A stretch of 18,478 nucleotides of DNA from Bacteroidetes bacterium GWA2_30_7. GTDB lineage: Bacteria > Bacteroidota > Bacteroidia > Bacteroidales > GWF2-33-38. Shown here piece after piece: positions 1 to 6,255 of the stretch. The DNA lies in assembly GCA_001768155.1 (NCBI GenBank), contig MENC01000035.1, positions 1 through 18,478 on the forward strand, read 5' to 3'. How positions within the stretch are numbered: position 1 is the first letter of the stretch; each line of letters begins with the position of its first letter. The translations under genes and the position numbers were made by a program. The notes beneath the pieces are model-generated. The model ran no database searches. It had not been told where the DNA came from and was given only the letters and a program-made list of their open reading frames with translations.

Positions 1-50
1 GTCATTCCGAACACATTCGCTTCGCTCAGTGTAAACTCTCGTGAGGAATC
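1..50. repeat. dispersed intergenic repeat, left part of window
   Basis: The segment begins GTCATTCCGA and ends GTGAGGAATC. I recognise this pair of words from memory as a common dispersed intergenic repeat in Bacteroidota. Between them, at 12-31, lies a 20-nt piece ending CTTCGCTCAGTG. It matches the reverse complement of 17479-17498 at 16 of 20 positions, so one repeat appears to sit inside another. The left boundary cannot be set because the window starts here. No gene is seen in 1-95. Confidence 0.55.
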
Positions 51-95
51 TATATACGTGTTAGTAGCTGTTTTTCAGACAAATAATAATAAATC

Positions 96-110
96 CAGAC
101 CTCACTAAAA
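96..110 (+). repeat. left terminal inverted repeat of the IS
   Basis: CAGACCTCACTAAAA is an exact inverted copy of 2446-2460. It contains the TAG stop codon of OrfB (minus strand, 105-107). Confidence 0.88.
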
Positions 111-1871
111 AGGTATTTTTAATTGATTTTGAATCGCAAACACAATTGAATTTTCTTCTAATAATGAAATTGTAATTTTTCTGTTTGAGTTATCTGGTAG
201 AACATTATTCTGACTATTAATAATATCCAGAAATTCTTTAATTATTTGTTTAATTTTAGGACTGTATCGTATAGTAGGGTATAAAAGAACTCTCACATTT
301 TCTTTATCAAGCATTATACAACCATGTGATTGTGATAAGTTTCTAAAAATAACGTGGTCATCTCTAAAATTATCATACATTTTTATAAATTGTTTTATAG
401 ATAAATAAAAAATATTACGTGCTATAATTTTTATGGTGTCCATAGTTATTTTTTTGCATGTATCTAATTTAATTGTTTCTTGTTTAATTAGATAATCAAT
501 TTTGGACTGTGTTTTATATACATTTTTGATTTCTGATTTGATTCTTTTTAACTCATTTGATAAAAAATTAATTTTTTGTTGAATTTTTTTGTTTGATTTT
601 TTATTTTGATTTTCTGAAATTAAATATTTTGATAGTTCTTTTTCAATATTTTTTTTTTCATTTTGCAAAGATTTTAATTCTCCGCTTTTTATATTTTTTT
701 CTATTAAAATATGTTTGATTTCTTTATATGTAAATATATCATAACTTGTTATGTAGTCTATTCCAAAGTGTGTAATTAAATATTTATTATCATTCTCTTG
801 TATCCATCTGTTTAACATATCTGTAATACAATCTTTTGCTGGTATTGCAGGATTTGTTACAAGAATTGATAACTCTATTGATACATTTTTAGGATTGGTT
901 GCATACACAATTAGTTGTCGTATTTTACTATTTTTTGACCATTCTTGTTCGGTATATTTTATATTGTATGTTAATAAATCTTTCGAGCTATTTCTATATT
1001 TTGTAATTGTAAAATTGCCTGTCATATTAGACTCTCTCCACTGACCTTTTTCATAATCTTTTTCCCAGGTTATTATATGATTTTTTGTTCCTATCAGATT
1101 ATTAAAAAGCTCCATTTTGTAGATGCCTCTGTCAATGATAAATGTAAGATTTTTTTCTTCTGGAATATTTAATGTTTCTCTTAGTCTTTCTACTTGTTTT
1201 AAAAATCGCTCTCGCATATCGTAGTAATTATCATCATGTTCCAAATATAAAGGATAACCTTTTGTGGTGTGAAAAAAATCAATATTGAGTATTTTTGCTA
1301 TTTTTCCTAAATTACCACACCAGCCTTTTAATATTTTATACATACCTGTATATCGCTTTGTATGAGGGTCATAATAAAATTTTGTATCATTCTCAATTCC
1401 TATTATTTGTGCATTAAATTGTAATAATTTCTTTAAATTTTCTTTAGTTCCTATTTCTGATAATTGTATTCGCTGGAGGGTTAAATTCTTTATAAAATTT
1501 CCAAAGATTAAGTTTATTGATTCAAAATCAAGAAGTTTGGTTTGTTCTATATTTACTGCTCCTATTAGTACTGTTACAAACCATTGAAGTGAAAAGGGCA
1601 CTTCTTTACATATTTTTGTCAGATATGTGATAAATAGTAAAATTCCTATATGATGACAAAAAACAAAATTATTTGTAATTTTTATATCTATTTCCGATGT
1701 ATTGCGATTGTCGTTCTTGTTTAACAACACAGGGACTGTTTGACAAGTATTGTCTAAATTGTTTTTTAATAATAATGTGTTAGTTTCTTCTTGTTGATTT
1801 ATATTGCTTATTTCGAATGTATTCGATAATTTAATAGGGGGATTTGGAGTGATATTTAGTTTTTTTTTAGT
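105..1871 (-). CDS. IS transposase OrfB (DDE domain), read by -1 frameshift from OrfA
   Basis: This is the catalytic half of the transposase. The frame is open from 1871 to the stop at 105, about 588 codons. The first usable start inside it is a GTG at 1730, which would give 541 aa, but synthesis as a frameshift fusion with OrfA fits better (about 743 aa in all). Numbered from that GTG, probable acidic catalytic residues are D121 in FYYDPHTKRYTG, D200 in FIIDRG and E312 in RWIQENDNKYL. The last motif resembles the RWxQENFFKY motif I recall from unclassified bacterial transposases. Residues 340-425 are a lysine-rich coiled-coil stretch, followed by a C-terminal domain. No internal stop is present, so the frame is intact. 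The DDE assignment rests on motif spacing and not on alignment. Confidence 0.8.
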   Translation of the reverse strand, partial: TKKKLNITPNPPIKLSNTFEISNINQQEETNTLLLKNNLDNTCQTVPVLLNKNDNRNTSEIDIKITNNFVFCHHIGILLFITYLTKICKEVPFSLQWFVTVLIGAVNIEQTKLLDFESINLIFGNFIKNLTLQRIQLSEIGTKENLKKLLQFNAQIIGIENDTKFYYDPHTKRYTGMYKILKGWCGNLGKIAKILNIDFFHTTKGYPLYLEHDDNYYDMRERFLKQVERLRETLNIPEEKNLTFIIDRGIYKMELFNNLIGTKNHIITWEKDYEKGQWRESNMTGNFTITKYRNSSKDLLTYNIKYTEQEWSKNSKIRQLIVYATNPKNVSIELSILVTNPAIPAKDCITDMLNRWIQENDNKYLITHFGIDYITSYDIFTYKEIKHILIEKNIKSGELKSLQNEKKNIEKELSKYLISENQNKKSNKKIQQKINFLSNELKRIKSEIKNVYKTQSKIDYLIKQETIKLDTCKKITMDTIKIIARNIFYLSIKQFIKMYDNFRDDHVIFRNLSQSHGCIMLDKENVRVLLYPTIRYSPKIKQIIKEFLDIINSQNNVLPDNSNRKITISLLEENSIVFAIQNQLKIPF

Positions 1872-2335
1872 TCATTAAATATTGGTCGCAATGTTTCTGA
1901 TGTTACTTTCAAATTAAATACTTCTAATAATTCTTCTCTTATTATTGAACTATAATTATGACGATGATTCTTATAAATCCTATTAAAACGATGTACTATG
2001 TAGGCTCTTATTTCTGTTGTTATTTTTCTTTCTCCGCCTTGTCCTGAAAAGGCTTTTATGATTATTACAGGATCACCTGTTTTTAGTGCATCTCCCCATC
2101 GCTTCATTGTATTGTATGATACTTTGAAAATTTCTTTTAACTTTTTTCTGTTTACATTTGCATTAAATAACCTTGCTACTTCCTGTTTAAATTCAAACGA
2201 ATTTGAATCATTATGTACAACAGAAAGTAACGCAGCACCAAAATATATGTATATAAGAGTTGGTTCTTCTGGATTTGTACAAATATTAAAATATGGATTT
2301 TTTTTATCCGCTCCTAAAATAAGTTGTAAATTCAT
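1856..2335 (-). CDS. IS OrfA, helix-turn-helix protein (N-terminal part of transposase)
   Basis: The ORF codes for 159 aa from an ATG at 2335 to a TAA at 1856. Residues about 50-90 (RKKLKEIFKVSYNTMKRWGD) look like a DNA-binding HTH. A second helical segment around 103-155 ends SETLRPIFNELK. The order of an HTH followed by a 'tlrplf.elk'-type segment is what I recall from the N-terminus of single-chain transposases of the same type as OrfB, so the two ORFs probably make one functional protein. The likely role is binding the terminal inverted repeats. Made alone it could act as a repressor, as the OrfA of IS3-like elements does; that is inference. The right IR begins about 110 bp upstream of the start. 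Confidence 0.75.
   Translation of the reverse strand: MNLQLILGADKKNPYFNICTNPEEPTLIYIYFGAALLSVVHNDSNSFEFKQEVARLFNANVNRKKLKEIFKVSYNTMKRWGDALKTGDPVIIIKAFSGQGGERKITTEIRAYIVHRFNRIYKNHRHNYSSIIREELLEVFNLKVTSETLRPIFNELKKN
1859..1868 (-). other. A9 slippery site for -1 ribosomal frameshift between OrfA and OrfB
   Basis: On the coding strand OrfA ends GAA CTA AAA AAA AAC TAA. Nine consecutive A (1860-1868) supply both A AAA AAA and A AAA AAC in the OrfA phase, two classical -1 heptamers. The OrfB frame is exactly -1 relative to OrfA and is open from 1871, so a slip here bypasses the OrfA stop and continues into OrfB. A possible weak hairpin (TCGAA stem, 1812-1826) lies about 33 nt downstream. No strong upstream Shine-Dalgarno stimulator is visible. 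Confidence 0.72.
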
Positions 2336-2445
2336 TGCTGTAATTTTTTTATTATTAGAACTAAATTATCTGCAATTTTATTGATTTCAATTCAATTTTA
2401 ATAATTTCAATTTAATCTGTGATGTGGTTTCTGATTTTTTGGGGC

Positions 2446-2460
2446 TTTTAGTGAGGTCTG
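2446..2460 (-). repeat. right terminal inverted repeat of the IS
   Basis: This is the exact reverse complement of 96-110. The stretch 2336-2445 between OrfA and this repeat is AT-rich non-coding IS sequence and must hold the transposase promoter. No convincing box was identified in it. Confidence 0.88.
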
Positions 2461-2606
2461 ATAGATATTACATTTTGTGTTATGATTTCAATTTTTTCTT
2501 TTAAATAAACCACAGAATTGTAAAGCATTAGTATTTTGTTTTCTAATATTTTTATCAATTTATCTACTATATTTAAAAATATTTATTCTTAATTAACTAA
2601 ATATAT

Positions 2607-2614
2607 TATTTTTG
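2607..2614 (+). promoter_or_regulatory. candidate -7 box of the atpD promoter
   Basis: TATTTTTG fits the Bacteroidota -7 consensus TAnnTTTG and stands 26 bp before the atpD ATG. A clear -33 TTTG is not seen at the expected distance, so the call is tentative. No Shine-Dalgarno sequence precedes the start; the leader is nearly pure A/T, as is common in this phylum. The whole stretch 2461-2640 carries nothing else recognisable. Confidence 0.42.
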
Positions 2615-2640
2615 TAGCTTATTAAAAAATTACATTTAAA

Positions 2641-4152
2641 ATGTCGCAAAATATTGGAGAAATTATTCAGGTTATCGGACCTGTTGTTGATGTGAGCTTC
2701 GAAAAAGAAGGAAGTACGCTACCTCATATACTTGAAGCTTTAGAAATTACTCGTGAAACTGGAGAAATCCTTGTGGTTGAATGTCAGCAACATATAGGCG
2801 AAAAAACAGTTCGTACTATTGCAATGGATGCAACAGATGGATTACAACGCGGAATGAAAGTTGTTTCAACTGGTTCTCCAATCAGGATGCCAATTGGCGA
2901 GCAAATCAAAGGACGATTGCTTAATGTTATCGGAAACCCTATAGATGGTTTAGGAAGCATATCAAAAGATGGTGGTTATCAGATACATTCAGCTCCTCCA
3001 AAATTTGACCAGTTATCTACCGAATCAGAAATTTTATATACCGGAATTAAAGTAATTGATTTATTAGAACCCTATTCAAAAGGTGGTAAAATTGGATTAT
3101 TTGGTGGTGCCGGTGTTGGCAAAACTGTGTTAATCATGGAAATGATTAATAATATTGCAAAAGGATACGAAGGTCTTTCGGTATTTGCAGGTGTTGGTGA
3201 AAGAACAAGAGAAGGTAACGATTTACTTCGCGAAATGATTGAATCGAACGTAATTAAATACGGAAAAGAATTTGTAGAAGATATGTGTAATGGCGGGTGG
3301 GATTTATCAAAAGTTAACCACAAAGAACTTTTAGAATCTCAGGCAACGTTGGTGTTTGGTCAAATGAACGAACCTCCGGGAGCAAGAGCAACTGTTGCAT
3401 TATCGGGTCTTACAATTGCCGAATATTTTCGCGATGGAGACGAAAAATCTGGCGGAAGAGATATTTTATTTTTTATAGATAATATCTTCCGATTTACTCA
3501 GGCAGGTTCTGAGGTTTCGGCACTTTTAGGACGTATGCCTTCGGCAGTTGGTTATCAGCCAACTTTAGCAACCGAAATGGGTATAATGCAAGAACGAATT
3601 ACTTCTACAAAACGAGGTTCAATTACATCAGTACAAGCAATTTATGTGCCTGCTGATGACTTAACCGACCCTGCTCCTGCTACTACATTTGCACACTTGG
3701 ATGCTACAACCGTATTAAGTAGAAAAATATCAGAATTAGGAATTTATCCGGCAGTTGACCCATTAGATTCAACTTCAAGAATTTTATCTCTGGAAGTTGT
3801 TGGAGCCGAACATTATAATTGTGCTCAAAGAGTTAAAGAAGTTTTACAAAGATATAAAGAGCTTCAGGATATTATTGCAATTCTTGGAATGGACGAACTT
3901 TCGGAAGAAGATAAATTAATCGTTCACAGAGCCAGAAGAGTTCAAAGATTTTTATCGCAACCTTTCCACGTAGCCGAACAATTTACTGGTTTAAAAGGAG
4001 TTATGGTAACAATAGAAGATACTATTAAAGGATTTAATATGATAATGAACGGCGAAGTTGACCAGTATCCCGAAGCAGCATTTAACCTTGTTGGAACAAT
4101 TGAAGAAGCAATCGAAAAAGGCGAAAAACTTCTTACAGATTCAAGAAAATAG
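2641..4152 (+). CDS. atpD: ATP synthase F1 beta subunit
   Basis: This is the catalytic beta subunit of F1Fo ATP synthase, at the cytoplasmic face of the inner membrane. It codes for 503 aa, slightly long for the family (about 460-480). The N-terminal beta barrel starts GEIIQVIGPVVDVSF. The Walker A P-loop GGAGVGKT is at 155-162, the catalytic glutamate is in GERTREGND (E187), and Walker B ILFFID ends at D280. The alpha/beta signature PAVDPLDSTSR is at 370-380 and the DELSEED loop at 418-424. The extra length comes largely from an insert at about 206-232 (KYGKEF...WDLSKV) before LVFGQMNEPPGARA, which I recall as typical of Bacteroidota beta subunits. The ATG at 2641 gives the expected N-terminus. 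atpC follows after 24 bp. The genes for alpha, gamma, delta and Fo are not adjacent. Confidence 0.98.
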   Translation: MSQNIGEIIQVIGPVVDVSFEKEGSTLPHILEALEITRETGEILVVECQQHIGEKTVRTIAMDATDGLQRGMKVVSTGSPIRMPIGEQIKGRLLNVIGNPIDGLGSISKDGGYQIHSAPPKFDQLSTESEILYTGIKVIDLLEPYSKGGKIGLFGGAGVGKTVLIMEMINNIAKGYEGLSVFAGVGERTREGNDLLREMIESNVIKYGKEFVEDMCNGGWDLSKVNHKELLESQATLVFGQMNEPPGARATVALSGLTIAEYFRDGDEKSGGRDILFFIDNIFRFTQAGSEVSALLGRMPSAVGYQPTLATEMGIMQERITSTKRGSITSVQAIYVPADDLTDPAPATTFAHLDATTVLSRKISELGIYPAVDPLDSTSRILSLEVVGAEHYNCAQRVKEVLQRYKELQDIIAILGMDELSEEDKLIVHRARRVQRFLSQPFHVAEQFTGLKGVMVTIEDTIKGFNMIMNGEVDQYPEAAFNLVGTIEEAIEKGEKLLTDSRK

Positions 4153-4176
4153 ATTAATATTAAAAAATCCGGAAAG

Positions 4177-4422
4177 ATGTTTTTAGAAATTGTAACACCC
4201 GAAAAAAATGTGTTCTCAGGAGAAGTAAGCTTAATACAGCTTCCCGGAGTTGATGGTTCTTTTGAAATTTTAAATAATCACGCTCCAATAGTTTCATTAC
4301 TCGAAAGAGGAAATATCAAAATCAGAAACATTGATGGAGATGAAAAGTTTTTTGAAATTGATGGGGGAGTGGTTGAGCTTTATAAAAATAAAGTGATTGT
4401 ATTGGCTGAAATGAATTATTAG
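4177..4422 (+). CDS. atpC: ATP synthase F1 epsilon subunit, short form
   Basis: This is the epsilon subunit of F1, part of the central stalk that couples Fo rotation to catalysis. At 81 aa only the N-terminal beta-sandwich is present (MFLEIVTPEKNVFSGEV, LPGVDGSFEILNNHAPIVS). The C-terminal helical hairpin that inhibits ATP hydrolysis in E. coli is missing, as is normal for Bacteroidota epsilon and not a sign of truncation. It lies 24 bp after atpD on the same strand and is almost certainly co-transcribed with it. No standard terminator follows. An 11-bp AT-only inverted repeat (4427-4437 with 4479-4489) is the only structure in the 101-bp gap after it. Confidence 0.95.
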   Translation: MFLEIVTPEKNVFSGEVSLIQLPGVDGSFEILNNHAPIVSLLERGNIKIRNIDGDEKFFEIDGGVVELYKNKVIVLAEMNY

Positions 4423-4523
4423 TTATGTAATATTTAAGATTTTGCATTTTTTATATAACTTTAAATAATTACGTTTTTTTAAATATTACCTATTAAATAT
4501 TACTTATTACATGAAATAAGCCT

Positions 4524-5246
4524 ATGAAATATATACTTTTTATAAATATTCTTTTACTTTCAGTATGTGTAAATGCACAAACTAAAATAACTTTTCCTTC
4601 ACAAGATGGGCTTACAATTACTGCCGATTTTTATGAAGGAGAAAAAGAAAATCCATATATTTTATTGTTTCATCAAGCAAATTCCAGCAAAGGAGAATAC
4701 AAGGAAATTGGAAATAAACTTACAAAGCTGGGATTTAATTGTTTAGCTGTTGATTTACGTTCCGGAAAAGAATCAAATTATGTAGCAAATGAAACTGCTA
4801 AATTAGCATCTGAAAAAGGATTACCACAGGCATATATTGATTCAAAGCAGGATATTGAAGCAGCAATAGATTATGCTTTTGCTAAAAATAAAAAGTCGGT
4901 AGTTCTTTTTGGAAGTTCATATTCGGCATCTTTAAGTTTGTTAATTGCCAATAAAAACGATAAAGTACAAGGAGTAGTTGCATTTAGTCCGGGTGAGTTT
5001 TTTCAACCAAGTCTGGATATAAAGCAATCAATATATGGTTTTAATAAACCGGCATTTGTAGCTTCTTCACAACGAGAATATTCCTATGTATTTGAGTTCG
5101 ACAGCGTTATCGTCTCTAAAAGTAAAACATTTTTTAAGCCTCAAAATGGACAAGGCGAACATGGTGCAAAATCGTTATGGAAAACATGCGAAACTAATAG
5201 AGAATATTGGTTGGCACTTATGCTATTCTTAAAGCAATTCAATTAA
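4524..5246 (+). CDS. exported alpha/beta hydrolase-like protein
   Basis: The 240-aa protein has a signal peptide at 1-18 (hydrophobic IILFINILLLSVCV-like core, VNA then Q19), so it should be periplasmic. The mature part has the alpha/beta hydrolase layout of dienelactone hydrolase-like enzymes: the strand and oxyanion segment YILLFHQANSSKGEY (45-59), a nucleophile elbow GSSYS (130-134, probable Ser132) and a late histidine in GEHG (His213). An acid residue cannot be fixed without a structure. The substrate is unknown; an esterase or peptidase-like role is possible. The gap to atpC is 101 bp and to the DUF58 gene 79 bp, both on the same strand, so co-transcription is possible but unproven. Confidence 0.78.
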   Translation: MKYILFINILLLSVCVNAQTKITFPSQDGLTITADFYEGEKENPYILLFHQANSSKGEYKEIGNKLTKLGFNCLAVDLRSGKESNYVANETAKLASEKGLPQAYIDSKQDIEAAIDYAFAKNKKSVVLFGSSYSASLSLLIANKNDKVQGVVAFSPGEFFQPSLDIKQSIYGFNKPAFVASSQREYSYVFEFDSVIVSKSKTFFKPQNGQGEHGAKSLWKTCETNREYWLALMLFLKQFN

Positions 5247-5325
5247 TTTAGGATTTTGAAATTTAGGATTTAGGATTTTTACAAAACAAACTCCAAACTC
5301 CAAACTCTAAACTCCAAACTTCTTA
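5247..5325 (+). repeat. TTTAGGATT microrepeats and five tandem AAACTCC units
   Basis: The gap holds three copies of TTTAGGATT (5247, 5262, 5269) and then five consecutive 7-bp units (5288-5322): AAACTCC, AAACTCC, AAACTCT, AAACTCC, AAACTTC. The last ends four bases before the ATG of the DUF58 gene. 5254-5273 resembles 16071-16090 in another gap (17 of 20 bases), so this is probably a low-complexity dispersed repeat of the genome. Confidence 0.8.
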
Positions 5326-6255
5326 ATGAAAAATCTAATTGACATATTCAACGTAGAACAATTTAACAATCTGGAATTTATTGCAAAACAGGTTGTTGAG
5401 GGCTTTATAACAGGCTTACACAAAAGTCCGTTTCATGGATTTTCGGTTGAATTTGCCGAACACAGAATATATAATACCGGTGAGTCAACAAGGCATATTG
5501 ATTGGAAACTTTTTGCCCGTTCCGAAAAATTATTTGTCAAAAGATATGAAGAAGAAACAAATCTGCGAAGCCAAATTGTAATTGATACTTCTTCGTCAAT
5601 GTTGTTTCCATTCAAAGAACAAGGCAAAACCAACAAGCTGGTTTTTTCTGTATATTGTGCTGCTGCATTAATAAATTTATTACGAAAACAGAGAGATGCT
5701 GCCGGTATAACAACCATTTCTGATAAAATTGAACTTCATACCGAATCGAGGCTTTCTGCAACTCATTCGAAAATGCTTTATGCAGAATTAGAAAAGGTAC
5801 TTAATTTTGGAAATTCAACCTCTGTTGTTAATAAAAAAACAACTACCTCACAGCTTTTACATCAAATTGCAGAGAATATTCATAAACGCTCTATGGTTAT
5901 CATTTTTAGCGATTTACTCGAAACAGAAAATCAAGATGATATTTTTTCGGCTTTACAACATTTAAGGTATAATAAACACGAAGTCATTCTTTTTCATGTT
6001 ATGGACAGTGTTCAGGAAAGAGATTTTCAGTTTCAAAATCGTCCATATAAATTTATTGATTTAGAAAGTAGCGAAGAGGTTCGTTTTAATCCTAACGATG
6101 TAAAAGAAATTTATACTACTAAAATGACAGATTTTTTAAATAAGATTAAAATCCGTACCGGACAATTTGGTATTGACTTAATAACTGCCGATATAAATTC
6201 TTCTTTTAGAAATGTTTTGCTTCCTTATTTAATTAAGAGGAGTAAATTATATTGA
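5326..6255 (+). CDS. DUF58 family protein with von Willebrand factor A fold
   Basis: The 309-aa protein has no signal peptide or membrane helix. The N-terminal part carries the DUF58 hallmark RHIDWKLFARSEKLFVKRYEEE (56-77). This is followed by a vWA domain with a MIDAS motif DTSSSM (D87, S89, S91) and a second acidic loop FSDLLE around 195. DUF58 proteins are usually encoded beside a MoxR AAA+ ATPase and BatA/BatB-type membrane proteins and are thought to act with them as a metal-dependent chaperone or envelope-maintenance system. None of those partners is in this window, so the gene is either split from its operon or works alone. The last three codons overlap the end of the convergent phosphatase gene: 6247-6255 codes on both strands. 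Confidence 0.9.
   Translation: MKNLIDIFNVEQFNNLEFIAKQVVEGFITGLHKSPFHGFSVEFAEHRIYNTGESTRHIDWKLFARSEKLFVKRYEEETNLRSQIVIDTSSSMLFPFKEQGKTNKLVFSVYCAAALINLLRKQRDAAGITTISDKIELHTESRLSATHSKMLYAELEKVLNFGNSTSVVNKKTTTSQLLHQIAENIHKRSMVIIFSDLLETENQDDIFSALQHLRYNKHEVILFHVMDSVQERDFQFQNRPYKFIDLESSEEVRFNPNDVKEIYTTKMTDFLNKIKIRTGQFGIDLITADINSSFRNVLLPYLIKRSKLY

Larger units (their letters stand above)
96..2460 (-). mobile_element. insertion sequence with 15-bp terminal inverted repeats and OrfA/OrfB transposase
   Basis: The element is bounded by a perfect 15-bp inverted repeat, CAGACCTCACTAAAA at 96-110 and its reverse complement at 2446-2460. Both transposase ORFs lie inside and read on the minus strand. The OrfB stop codon (105-107) falls within the left repeat, which is typical of a compact IS. 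Total length is 2365 bp. No direct target duplication is evident next to the repeats: the left flank ends AAATC and the right flank begins ATAGA. The element could therefore be old, the duplication lost, or the true ends shifted by a few bases. I cannot name the IS family with certainty. The right end lies about 180 bp upstream of atpD. Confidence 0.85.

Noticed and set aside
2058..2384. A plus-strand gene over OrfA
   Set aside because: It is antisense to the HTH protein, has no recognisable motif and overlaps it almost completely.
96..2460. A target site duplication flanking the IS
   Set aside because: The bases next to the two terminal repeats do not match in direct orientation over two or more positions.
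2461..2640. A riboswitch or small RNA ahead of atpD
   Set aside because: The leader is low-complexity A/T without stable stems or a known aptamer motif.
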